Assembly: GCF_030815255.1 (NCBI RefSeq)
Contig: NZ_JAUSWN010000011.1
Location: 44,337 to 108,336 of the forward strand
Reading direction: 5' to 3'
Length of the DNA: 64,000 bases
Origin: Hathewaya limosa
GTDB lineage: Bacteria; Bacillota; Clostridia; Clostridiales; Clostridiaceae
The position numbers and the translations under genes are program-made. The notes beneath the pieces were generated by a model. That model was not told the DNA's origin and made no database searches. It was given only the letters and a program-made list of their open reading frames with translations. Positions 18,274 to 26,194 of this stretch are shown here, piece by piece. Within the stretch, counting starts at the first letter, position 1; every line of letters starts with the position of its first letter.

Positions 18274-18714
18274 AAAAACCTCCTATAATAAATAATCTAT
18301 AAAACAATAGTTAATATTTTGTAAAATATAGCAACATTTAAAATTCTATAGCATACGCTAGAAGTGCAACGTAGTAAGCGTAGCTTATGAAGTTCACTTA
18401 TAGCAACTTAGCATAAGTCTACTTATTTTTAGTAGGCTTATTTTTATATAAAGATTATCTATATTTTAAGTAATAATTAACTAATTTATATATATAACTG
18501 ACTAAGTTTAAATTAGTCAGTTAAAAACTGATACACATAATCTGTGTAACAGACATATAATATATAAATACATATTTCTCTATAAAAATAGAGTTTCGGA
18601 ATCTGAAAATCCGAATTTTTACCAAGGTCGCCCTAAATTGGGGCGTTGCCACTTTTGGCTATACCCTTCCAATTGGGTTTCTCCACATATGGCGAATATG
18701 ACGAATGTGGTAAT
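18274..18714. other. Non-coding gap between terL and portal
   Basis: 441 bp without ORF. Several short hairpins: AAGTCTACT/AGTAGGCTT near 18415, CTCTAT/ATAGAG near 18581, TTCGGA/TCCGAA near 18594, CGCCC/GGGCG near 18629, GCCACTTTTGGCT at 18648 and CCACAT/ATGTGG near 18683. GCCACTTTTGGCT-like units recur at 23843 and 27572. Confidence 0.6.
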
Positions 18715-20286
18715 TTACATCTGATAATAAAATTTATTTAAGCGACTAACTATTGCAAGAGCCATAGCCATTACTGTATCATCATGGCTACCACTAATAG
18801 CACCCATACTACCATTATCATTAATTTCAAAAACTTTCATCTCTTGCAATAGCGTTCTACTATTAATTAATAGTTGACCTTTTTCAAACAACTCTACGAA
18901 ATTATTAATTATAATACTCTTACTTTTACTATTAGTATCAAATCCAACGTTCCATATAGTTCTGTTAAACTGGTCATAGGTTTTATATTTAGTCATATTC
19001 ATGTATTTAAATTCATAGCGTAGACGTTCTATTACAGAATGTCCACCACTTGCTTTCTCTATCGTTAGCAATCCGTTATTATAATATCTACCTAATACAT
19101 TAATAATTTCTGCCATTTTATATGGTTTTATATTATTATTTCTAAATTCTAAAACTTGTTCATTATCTTTATCTAAAACTTGTATTACACTATAGTCTTT
19201 GCCTACACCTTCACTTAAATCTGCTCCTATGTAATAACGTTCTCCAACTTTAGGAATTTGCCATATTTTAATACTATTTCTATATACCTTTAATAAATTA
19301 GGTAAACCAACTATATTCTTAATATCTAATTCTTTATTTTTATTATTAATAATTGCTTTTTCTGTATCTGTAATTTTCTTATTATTAAATACAGATGCAC
19401 CTGTGCTTATAAACGCTTCTAAATCTGTACTTGGATATTCTTGGTGGAAAGCATCTAATCCTGTACTAGCAACTTTTAACCTACGCCACATAAGTTGTTC
19501 TATTGTTGCACCTAATTTAAATAATTCTTGTTCTTCTTCATCTAATTCAAGTTGAGAAAGTATTTTACCATTATTCCTAGCCTTATATATTTTTATACTA
19601 TTCTCATAGTCCTTTTTAAATAAAGATGATCCATTAATCCAATTAAAGAAAAATGATTTATAACTATTCTCATTATTTTTTGCTTTAAAATATAAATCGT
19701 GGAAATAGTTAAGTCCATTTGCTGTACTTTCTATTATTAGCTTTCCAGATGGTGCTAATGCTTGTGTTATACTGTTTAATTGTTTATTTTGTAATTTCCA
19801 AAATGCAAACTCTGATAAATGGACTATATGTAATGTATCTCCCCGTCCAACGTCTTTATTACCTGCACAAGTACAAGTTATCTTACTACCATTAACAAGT
19901 TTAATTTCTTGCCTGTTATTTGCTATCTGCTTAGGTTTTAACCATTGTGGCAAACTATTAAATTGTTGTTTTAATTTATCAAATATTGCATTACATGATT
20001 TTTGATCGTGTGATACCAATAAACAACAACTATTAGGATATACAATACATTGCCTTATACTTAAAGCAACAGTTATAACACTTAAACCTAGTTGTCTACT
20101 TTTAAGCACTATATTAAACTTTTCTAATCCTTCTACAAATTGTTGTTGTTCTGCAGTTAATACAAATGGTACTGTTTTAGTATCTTTATTAACTATTTTT
20201 ATAAATGCTTTTATAAAATCTTTCTCATTTCCATCTTTAAATAAATATTGGAGTTTCCTAGCATTTTCTTTTTTAATATTAGCCAT
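18715..20286 (-). CDS. terL: Terminase large subunit
   Basis: The DNA-packaging motor: N-terminal ATPase and C-terminal nuclease that cuts concatemers. 523 residues from the ATG at 20286 (AGGTGAT upstream), overlapping the end of terS by 8 bp. ATPase: the variant Walker A KSRQLGLSV near 57-65, Walker B LHIVHLSEFAFW, coupling motif IIESTANG. RNase H-like nuclease: YYIGADLSEGVGKDYS, LLTIEKASGGHS and the final GSHDDTVMAMALA, each with the acidic metal ligands. It looks full length and intact. Confidence 0.92.
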   Translation of the reverse strand: MANIKKENARKLQYLFKDGNEKDFIKAFIKIVNKDTKTVPFVLTAEQQQFVEGLEKFNIVLKSRQLGLSVITVALSIRQCIVYPNSCCLLVSHDQKSCNAIFDKLKQQFNSLPQWLKPKQIANNRQEIKLVNGSKITCTCAGNKDVGRGDTLHIVHLSEFAFWKLQNKQLNSITQALAPSGKLIIESTANGLNYFHDLYFKAKNNENSYKSFFFNWINGSSLFKKDYENSIKIYKARNNGKILSQLELDEEEQELFKLGATIEQLMWRRLKVASTGLDAFHQEYPSTDLEAFISTGASVFNNKKITDTEKAIINNKNKELDIKNIVGLPNLLKVYRNSIKIWQIPKVGERYYIGADLSEGVGKDYSVIQVLDKDNEQVLEFRNNNIKPYKMAEIINVLGRYYNNGLLTIEKASGGHSVIERLRYEFKYMNMTKYKTYDQFNRTIWNVGFDTNSKSKSIIINNFVELFEKGQLLINSRTLLQEMKVFEINDNGSMGAISGSHDDTVMAMALAIVSRLNKFYYQM

Positions 20287-20677
20287 TGTTATCACCTAAC
20301 TCTGGTATATCAATTCCATCTAAATAATTATCTATTTCATTCTCATCATTTTTAAAGAAATCTGATTTATAAAATTTCTGACACCACTCTGCACATTTTA
20401 CATCACCTTTATTAATTGCTTTTTTATACATACTTTCAAACATTTGGATCATTTTTATATTTGCTTGACTTTGCATATAACTTTTAATAGCATCTTGCAC
20501 ATCTTCTCTTATAAGCCATTCTTTCATAGCGTGTTCATATTCCACCACCGTATTATATTTACAATCCTTATCATATGATTCCTTAGATTTATTTGAATCT
20601 ACATACCACTTAACAAAATAACTAATCTTATTTGCGTTAGAGCCTAAATGTTTTTTTATATTAGTTGTAATACCCAC
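20279..20677 (-). CDS. terS: Terminase small subunit
   Basis: 132 residues; recognises the packaging site and loads the large subunit. The N-terminal part is Lys-rich and could carry the DNA-binding helix-turn-helix; the C-terminal part contains MFESMYKKAINKGDVKCAEW and FYKSDFF, a pattern seen in TerS oligomerisation regions. GTG start preceded by AAAGGAAG; its stop overlaps terL. The pac or cos site should lie nearby, and I could not identify it. Confidence 0.75.
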   Translation of the reverse strand: MGITTNIKKHLGSNANKISYFVKWYVDSNKSKESYDKDCKYNTVVEYEHAMKEWLIREDVQDAIKSYMQSQANIKMIQMFESMYKKAINKGDVKCAEWCQKFYKSDFFKNDENEIDNYLDGIDIPELGDNNG

Positions 20678-20701
20678 TTAACCACTTCCTTTCTAATAAA
20701 T

Positions 20702-20728
20702 AAAAAGGTATCCTTAAAATCGGATACC
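20702..20728 (-). terminator. Terminator overlapping the end of the DHH-like gene
   Basis: GGTATCC pairs with GGATACC; on the minus strand CTTTTTATTTATT follows. The stop codon of 20714-21604 lies inside the loop. Confidence 0.85.
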
Positions 20729-21604
20729 CTTAACACTATATTTAATTAAATTCTTTCTGCTTAAAACAAAACTGAATATATCTTCTTTTAAATCATTTTT
20801 AGTAATATTATAATTAATATTTTTAACTTTACTGTTATAACTACAACATTTATTAAATTTAGCTTTAGGCATAATAAAAGGTAAACCAAACAACTCTGAT
20901 AGACCAATTAAATCTATTTTTGTTGTTAGTTTACCTTCTTTATTTATGTATATTTTTTCTGTTAAATTATACTTTCTAATAGTTTCCTGAAACTTGTATT
21001 TAGGATACTTTTCTAATATGTCTATTAAACAATCTAATTCTAATTCCTTTAAGTATTTTTTACAATAATAACCGTTATTAAAGTAATAACCCATATATGT
21101 ACTATCTATTGCAAGTAATCCAATTTTGGCTTCGTCATTTAAATTATTTATATCTACATTATATAAACTAATGATAGTTAATAATGTACTACCACAATAT
21201 TTCTGATAATAATTTTCTCTGCTAATGTTATAAATATTATTTAAATTAAAGCACTTAGTATTATATGTATCTTTTTTACTTATTTTGGTTACATGGTTAC
21301 CAAAAGCATGACCTTTAATTATATCCATGTCTACTCCTATAACATATTTATCAAATTTAGCATTTTCCTTAGAATATAATTCACTAAAATTATAAAACGC
21401 TCCTATACTTAAATTAGGGAATAAATCCCGTAATATAATACAACTAAATAAACTATCTATATCATCACTTAAACATAAATAATCTACTTTCTTCATATTT
21501 TCTGTTCTAACCCATGATATATCCTTATTTTCATTTATTTTTATTTGTAAATTTTCCATATATATATGTAAGATGTTTTTTTCTATTGACCTAACATCAA
21601 ACAT
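20714..21604 (-). CDS. Unknown protein, possibly DHH phosphoesterase-like
   Basis: 296 residues, intact. Two acidic clusters stand out: CLSDDIDSLFSCIILRD near residues 46-62 and VIGVDMDIIKGHAFGNHVT near 90-110. They have the spacing and look of the D-x-D and DHH-type metal motifs of DHH phosphoesterases (RecJ/NrnA), but the canonical DHH triad is not there, so this is a suggestion only. The rest (FSLNNIYNI, YCGSTLLTIISLYN) is unknown. Placed just before terS and ending in its own terminator. No clear RBS at the ATG; AAAGG lies 18 bp upstream. Confidence 0.4.
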   Translation of the reverse strand: MFDVRSIEKNILHIYMENLQIKINENKDISWVRTENMKKVDYLCLSDDIDSLFSCIILRDLFPNLSIGAFYNFSELYSKENAKFDKYVIGVDMDIIKGHAFGNHVTKISKKDTYNTKCFNLNNIYNISRENYYQKYCGSTLLTIISLYNVDINNLNDEAKIGLLAIDSTYMGYYFNNGYYCKKYLKELELDCLIDILEKYPKYKFQETIRKYNLTEKIYINKEGKLTTKIDLIGLSELFGLPFIMPKAKFNKCCSYNSKVKNINYNITKNDLKEDIFSFVLSRKNLIKYSVKGIRF

Positions 21605-21737
21605 ATAAGTTTAAACAAACCTTTAACTTAACATTTAACTTAACTTATTTTTTAATCTAACACTCCTTTAATTTATATATTTGTACTACTTATACATTAT
21701 TTAAATTAAACTTAAACTCTTACTACACCTACCTTTC

Positions 21738-21827
21738 TTATTTATATTTTTTATCTATATATTTTTTTGTTATTTCTGCAACTGCAACAATTAAAACTAA
21801 TAATATTAAACTTGTATTACTATCCAT
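21738..21827 (-). CDS. 29-residue single-span membrane peptide
   Basis: Very short, but with an excellent RBS (AAAGGAGG, 9 bp before the ATG) that overlaps the end of the XRE gene. The product begins MDSNTSLILLVLIVAVAEIT, a membrane helix, and ends in the charged tail KKYIDKKYK. Cotranslation with the regulator upstream suggests a functional pair or a small modulator. No family recognised. Confidence 0.55.
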   Translation of the reverse strand: MDSNTSLILLVLIVAVAEITKKYIDKKYK

Positions 21828-21828
21828 A

Positions 21829-22080
21829 TTACTTTACCTCCTTTAATTCTTCTATCGCTTCTGCCATTTCTAGCATATCATCTGTTAATTTATTTTTATC
21901 TTTTTGTACTATAGTATATATAGCACTCATATAGCGATCATGAAACTCTCTTGTTAATCCTACTGCATGATTTTCAACTTGACTTATTCTATTTTTTGAA
22001 ATACCCATTTCTTTTCCTAAATCTGATTGATTTATATGATACAGATTTCTTATATTTCTCATTTTTTCTATACTTAGCAT
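21829..22080 (-). CDS. XRE-family helix-turn-helix regulator
   Basis: 83 residues. The helix-turn-helix INQSDLGKEMGISKNRISQVEN lies at about 16-37, preceded by an Arg-rich helix 1, typical of Cro/C1 DNA-binding domains; the C-terminal acidic tail may be for dimerisation. Its ATG overlaps the stop of the 43-residue gene upstream (TAATG), so the two are coupled. It sits between capsid and terminase genes, not next to the integrase, so it may control the packaging genes. Confidence 0.8.
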   Translation of the reverse strand: MLSIEKMRNIRNLYHINQSDLGKEMGISKNRISQVENHAVGLTREFHDRYMSAIYTIVQKDKNKLTDDMLEMAEAIEELKEVK

Positions 22081-22211
22081 TACTTATCACCTTCTATTTT
22101 TTTATTATTAGATAAAACTCTATTATTATTTTCTAAAATATTATTACAGTCTTTATCTAACTTCTTACAATTATTACTAATACTTTTTAATAATTCTGCT
22201 ATTTTATCCAT
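22080..22211 (-). CDS. 43-residue small helical protein
   Basis: Starts MDKIAELLKSISNNCKKLDK; Asn/Lys-rich, predicted coiled coil, two Cys. GGAGAA site upstream of the ATG and a stop that overlaps the start of the XRE gene. First gene of a three-gene micro-operon (43-residue protein, XRE, membrane peptide). Function unknown. Confidence 0.55.
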   Translation of the reverse strand: MDKIAELLKSISNNCKKLDKDCNNILENNNRVLSNNKKIEGDK

Positions 22212-22254
22212 TATTAATTTCTCCTTTACTATTAACTTTTTACTTTTTTAAAAA

Positions 22255-22282
22255 GGACTAAAGAGAAAATTCTCCCTAGTCC
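22255..22282 (-). terminator. Terminator of the major capsid gene
   Basis: GGACTA and GAGAA pair with TTCTC and TAGTCC, followed by CTTTTT on the minus strand, 17 bp past the capsid stop. Confidence 0.85.
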
Positions 22283-22298
22283 AATTTACCTTTAAAGT

Positions 22299-23144
22299 CT
22301 ATGCTATAGTTTTTCTTATAACAACTAATCCATCATCTTTTAATAGTTTAGTTGCATAGATCATATCTGTTACAACATCTGTTGCCTTAGACTTTGCTTG
22401 TCTATCTAATTCGATGTTTAAATCTCTTTTCATTTTATAGCCTAATGCACCATTTTTAATTATGTAAGTAATACATTCTTTCTTAGTGGTATCATAAGTG
22501 CCATGGTCTGCTACATATACAGGAATACCCCTCCATAGTCCTATACAACCATTTTTAACTATACCATTACCTTCTTTAGTATAAGTTAAACCTGTATTAA
22601 CAAACTCTGGCATAGCATACATACTACCAACTAATCTACTATTAATAACTATTCCATTAAATTCCTCTGTATCTATTTCATCTCCGAATAAAGTCATTCC
22701 TTGGCTTAATTCTGCTATAGTTAATGTATCTGCATTACCTGTTGCAACTTTTAAAGGTGTTGCTTGTGCTTCTTTTGCAATATCATCATCTAATTTTCTA
22801 GCAAATATAGTAGCGTGTTGTCTAGCATTTTCTTGCACATGGTTACCAAATGCAGTTAAATCAACAATATCAAATACTCTACTTGCAAATCCAACTTGTT
22901 TAATTACTGCTGTGCTATCTTCTTGTTCTAATTCTGTAACATCTAAAATATCACCTTTTTTCATTTCTTTCATTTTTGAAGTGTCTAAAGCTTTAAACTT
23001 TGGAAAATGAATTGTATCTCCTACTTCACTAAACTCTGGAATTTGTCCTAAATCTACTGCAAGATTTAATAATTTAACCTTTTCTTTAAATTTTGCTCCC
23101 ACTATGTTCTTAAAAATTTCTGGTACTATAACGTTATTACTCAT
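22299..23144 (-). CDS. Phage major capsid protein (HK97 fold, N4 gp56-like group)
   Basis: 281 residues from the ATG at 23144 (AAAGGAGATG upstream). Starts MSNNVIVPEIF; GDTIHFPKFKAL, KQVGFASRVFDIVDLTAFGN, FARKLDDDIAKEAQ and the C-terminal GALGYKMKRDLNIELDRQAKSKATDVVTDMIYATKLLKDDGLVVI are patterns of capsid proteins that use a separate scaffold and need no maturation protease. No protease gene is present, which agrees. The gene follows the scaffold gene, as is usual. Confidence 0.88.
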   Translation of the reverse strand: MSNNVIVPEIFKNIVGAKFKEKVKLLNLAVDLGQIPEFSEVGDTIHFPKFKALDTSKMKEMKKGDILDVTELEQEDSTAVIKQVGFASRVFDIVDLTAFGNHVQENARQHATIFARKLDDDIAKEAQATPLKVATGNADTLTIAELSQGMTLFGDEIDTEEFNGIVINSRLVGSMYAMPEFVNTGLTYTKEGNGIVKNGCIGLWRGIPVYVADHGTYDTTKKECITYIIKNGALGYKMKRDLNIELDRQAKSKATDVVTDMIYATKLLKDDGLVVIRKTIA

Positions 23145-23182
23145 AAAAACATCTCCTTTAAATTTTAATTTTATGTATAAAA

Positions 23183-23212
23183 AAAGCACCTACTATTAAA
23201 AGTAAATGCTTT
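23183..23212 (-). terminator. Weak terminator or attenuator between scaffold and capsid
   Basis: On the minus strand AAAGCA and TAC pair with GTA and TGCTTT, followed by a T7 run. It would reduce or block read-through from scaffold into capsid, which is unusual. Capsid may have its own promoter. Confidence 0.5.
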
Positions 23213-23213
23213 C

Positions 23214-23705
23214 CTATTGGCTTAATTGATTATATAATTCTTTATTACTGTTATATAAATTTAGCTGTTGCTCATAACTCATATTTTTAAATTCTTCTTT
23301 AGTTATACCTTTATTTCCACCATGATTAGAAGGTTTAAAAGAACTATTAATTATTTGTTTATTTATAATTTCTTTTACTTCTCCAACATAACTTTCTAAA
23401 TCCTGTACCCCTGTAGCATTTAAATATTTACCAAGTTGTGTAGGTAGACCGTTAGTTTCTAAGATATTATTAATTTTAAATTGATTTTCTTTTGCTGCTA
23501 ACTCTTTTTCCTTCTGTTCTAGTTGTTTAATTTTATTTTCTAATTCAATTTCATTTTCTGATTTTTCCTTTGGCTTATACTTATTTAATTCTTCTTCAAT
23601 AGTTTTAATCTTATTAGAATACTCTGTTCTAATCTTATCATTTTCACTTTGTATTATTTTATTAACTTCTTCTTCTGTAAATGTTTTTGTTTGATTATTT
23701 TCCAT
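23214..23705 (-). CDS. Phage scaffolding protein (DUF4355/gp20-like)
   Basis: 163 residues. Begins with a short FTEEEVNKIIQSEN motif and continues as a long Glu/Lys coiled coil (residues 15-85, ELENKIKQLEQKEKELAAKEN), then a C-terminal part with LPTQLGKYLNATGVQDLESYVGEVKEIINKQI and a tail that can bind capsid. This is the standard layout of scaffolds upstream of capsid genes. AGGAGG RBS. Confidence 0.82.
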   Translation of the reverse strand: MENNQTKTFTEEEVNKIIQSENDKIRTEYSNKIKTIEEELNKYKPKEKSENEIELENKIKQLEQKEKELAAKENQFKINNILETNGLPTQLGKYLNATGVQDLESYVGEVKEIINKQIINSSFKPSNHGGNKGITKEEFKNMSYEQQLNLYNSNKELYNQLSQ

Positions 23706-24318
23706 AAATACCTCCTAAAGTTTTTATAATCTAACCCTTTACCCAATTATGGGCATGAAGTTTTAAACTATAAAGCCTTTTATTTTTAATTATTTTAATG
23801 TTATTTTATGTATATGTATGTAGATAAAATACATACAATATTACCACTTTTGGCTACGGTATAATGCCACTTAGAGCCATCTAATAATGCGATGCGACTC
23901 ATAAATCTACAATATTTTCTAATCGCATTTTCATAGCACTCTAACCCTTTATTTAAGCCATTCTACTTTTACTATTAATAATAGAAAAGGGAAGAATAAA
24001 TAAGAGTTAATTAATTACATTTAATAATCTGTCTAACTAACGCACACTTTCTCCCTATGGTCGAAAAGTGTTTGTTACTCAATCGTGAAGAAAACCACTT
24101 CACGCTTTCGTTCCGTTTATTTTTATTGATTTATCTGTAATTGTATGTTATAATAAAATTTTGTAGACATTTTTATGGAGTTTACTATAATATAGGATAC
24201 TCCACATTTTTGTCTACATTTATAGTTAAGGGTACTTTTCAAAGTTATTATATTATATATTTTAATAATTGTTTTTATATATAATAGTAGGTTTGAAAAG
24301 TACCCCTAATTTAAAATT
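23706..24318. other. Hairpin-rich non-coding region between helicase and scaffold
   Basis: No ORF. At least four stem-loops occur in a row: ACACTTTC/GAAAAGTGT near 24044, CGTGAAG/CTTCACG near 24083, TGTAGACA + TGGAGT paired with ACTCCA + TGTCTACA (24162-24218), and GGGTACTTTTCAAA paired with TTTGAAAAGTACCC (24230-24305). ACCACTTTTGGCT is at 23843. Confidence 0.65.
24230..24305. repeat. 14-bp perfect inverted repeat
   Basis: GGGTACTTTTCAAA (24230-24243) and its exact complement at 24292-24305. The AT-rich interior can pair further. There is no T-run on either strand, so it is not an ordinary terminator, although it lies 14 bp past the helicase stop. Confidence 0.85.
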
Positions 24319-25797
24319 TTAACCTATTTTCTCAATTATCCAATGTGATTTTTCTTTTTTAACTTTTCCATCTATATCTCTATAAGATTTTCTTTTACCT
24401 TCATTAATTACATAATTTAATTTATTTTCTATTAAATATTCATTTAATTGCCCTATACTCTTTTGTAATCTACCTCTAGCATCTTTAAGTCCTATAAATT
24501 CAATCAATTGCTTTTTTTCTTCTTTAAATAGTTTTTTACCTACAATATTACCTAAAGTTTCTTCCAAAGATAATATTTCTTTAATTATTTCTAATTCTTC
24601 AATATCACACAAATTAACTTTTAATTGATTAGCAATAATACTTTGGAATACTCTACCTTTATTTATACTATTTAATTTTTTATCACTTAAAGCACTATAT
24701 AATACTAAATCATTTTTAAATTTTGCATACATACATTTATTTACTTGTTTATGTATTTTACCATCTATCACTATATCATCAATAATTCTTTTATCTGTAA
24801 CTCTCTTATAATTAAAATCCGTATATTTTATATCTCCATGTTTAATTAGACTATCTGCTTCATTTAAAGAATTAACTATTTTAGTTCTAAATCCATTAAT
24901 TCTTTTATTGCTTACATCTGCAAAATATAAAGTAATCTTTTCATTTTCTATAATTCTTTTTCTACCTAAGCATTGTATAAATGTATCTCTATCAACTACA
25001 TCTAAGATTATATGTTTAACGTCTTTATCTATTATATTTACTCCATTATCTAATGCAGTAGTTGTACATAATAAATGATTGTTAAAACTACTATTTTGAG
25101 TTATATTTTTCAATTCTTCTTCATCCATATATTTTTTATATTTATCATTCCATTGGCTACATATAAATGCACCTTTATATTTTTTACTTATTTCTAATCC
25201 TCTTTTGCAACCACTAAAGAATAATATTTTTTCATCTTGTGGTATATTTTCTATAATACCTTCGATAGTTTCAGATTTCTTAAAGCATATTATTTTTTTA
25301 ATATAAGAATAATCTGTTTCTAATTCATATGTATAATTAAGACTTATGTTATACTCTTTAAAATACTTCTTTAAGCTCCATGCAGTAGCAGTCATTAATA
25401 TTTTACAAGCATTATTACTTACTATCCATTCAAACGATAAATCTGTAGTTCTATTAAAACTTGCATCTGTAAAGAAGTAATGTGCTTCATCACATATTAT
25501 ATAATCAAAATTATCAAGATTAATTCTTTCCAAAACAGTTCGTTCGATTTTTTGATAAGTTAATACTGTAATTGTATTATCTTGTTCTATATCATTTTTT
25601 ACTTGTTTCTTTAAATTTGTTCTATTGCATAAATATAAAATTTTCAAATTATTTTGTTTACAATAATCCTTTAATATATTTTTTACAAAATAAGTTTTTC
25701 CCTGTCCTGTACCACAATTAATTAATATATTATCTCCTTTTTTCCATTCCTTATATGCTTGTCCTATTATATCTTGTACATACTTTCTCATTATCAT
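24319..25797 (-). CDS. DEAD/DEAH-box helicase-like protein
   Basis: About 492 residues. Superfamily 2 motifs: Walker A NCGTGQGKTYFV near 27-38, motif Ia-like LYLCNRTNLKKQV, motif II DEAH (DYIICDEAHYFF), motif III MTATAW, and in the second RecA-like lobe TTTALDNGVNI and QCLGRKR (motifs V and VI). The C-terminal 150 residues are Lys-rich and may bind DNA. Replication or DNA-processing role in the element is likely but unproven. AAAGGA precedes the ATGs at 25797 and 25791; either may be the start. Transcribed toward the scaffold gene. Confidence 0.82.
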   Translation of the reverse strand: MIMRKYVQDIIGQAYKEWKKGDNILINCGTGQGKTYFVKNILKDYCKQNNLKILYLCNRTNLKKQVKNDIEQDNTITVLTYQKIERTVLERINLDNFDYIICDEAHYFFTDASFNRTTDLSFEWIVSNNACKILMTATAWSLKKYFKEYNISLNYTYELETDYSYIKKIICFKKSETIEGIIENIPQDEKILFFSGCKRGLEISKKYKGAFICSQWNDKYKKYMDEEELKNITQNSSFNNHLLCTTTALDNGVNIIDKDVKHIILDVVDRDTFIQCLGRKRIIENEKITLYFADVSNKRINGFRTKIVNSLNEADSLIKHGDIKYTDFNYKRVTDKRIIDDIVIDGKIHKQVNKCMYAKFKNDLVLYSALSDKKLNSINKGRVFQSIIANQLKVNLCDIEELEIIKEILSLEETLGNIVGKKLFKEEKKQLIEFIGLKDARGRLQKSIGQLNEYLIENKLNYVINEGKRKSYRDIDGKVKKEKSHWIIEKIG

Positions 25798-25823
25798 CAA
25801 ATCCTTTCATCACACATAAAACT

Positions 25824-25991
25824 TTAAATAGTTATTGCTTTTAAATCTTCTTGTAATTTTTCATTATTAACAAATAAAAATATTAGAAAGTTCCTATTTC
25901 TTCTATCTCTATCTATTTTAATAATTTTATGTCCTTTTTCCAATAATACATTAGCATCACTATAATTTCTTATTACTTGTATTGGTTTCAT
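25824..25991 (-). CDS. 55-residue DUF5659-like protein
   Basis: Starts MKPIQVIRNYSDANVLLEKG; the sequence continues with RDRRNRNFLIFLF, a pattern I associate with short phage and plasmid proteins of the DUF5659 type. It has a purine-rich AAAGGATT site upstream and lies 26 bp before the helicase start, so both are probably in one transcript. Role unknown. Confidence 0.55.
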   Translation of the reverse strand: MKPIQVIRNYSDANVLLEKGHKIIKIDRDRRNRNFLIFLFVNNEKLQEDLKAITI

Positions 25992-26038
25992 TTAATCAAA
26001 TCCTTTCTTCAATTATATATTTAAATAACCCTTATAGG

Positions 26039-26194
26039 TTAATTTATATCTGCATAAATTTTATTATTTTTTATTAAGCTTATTAAAGTTCTACTAACAT
26101 TATATAATTGTGCAATATCCTGTTGTTTAATATTAGTAGTTTTAATTAATATCTTAATTTCTTTAACTTGCTCTTTGTTTAATTTAACATACAT
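26039..26194 (-). CDS. 51-residue helix-turn-helix protein
   Basis: Starts MYVKLNKEQVKEIKILIKTT; residues 18-43 (NIKQQDIAQLYNVSRTLISLIKNNK) form a clear helix-turn-helix of the kind seen in small phage regulators. GGAGGA site precedes the ATG. First in the cluster 51-residue protein, 55-residue protein, helicase. Confidence 0.6.
   Translation of the reverse strand: MYVKLNKEQVKEIKILIKTTNIKQQDIAQLYNVSRTLISLIKNNKIYADIN

Noticed and set aside
18415..18445. Terminator in the terL-portal gap
   Set aside because: The T-rich side is on the plus strand, where there is no gene; on the coding strand no T-run follows.
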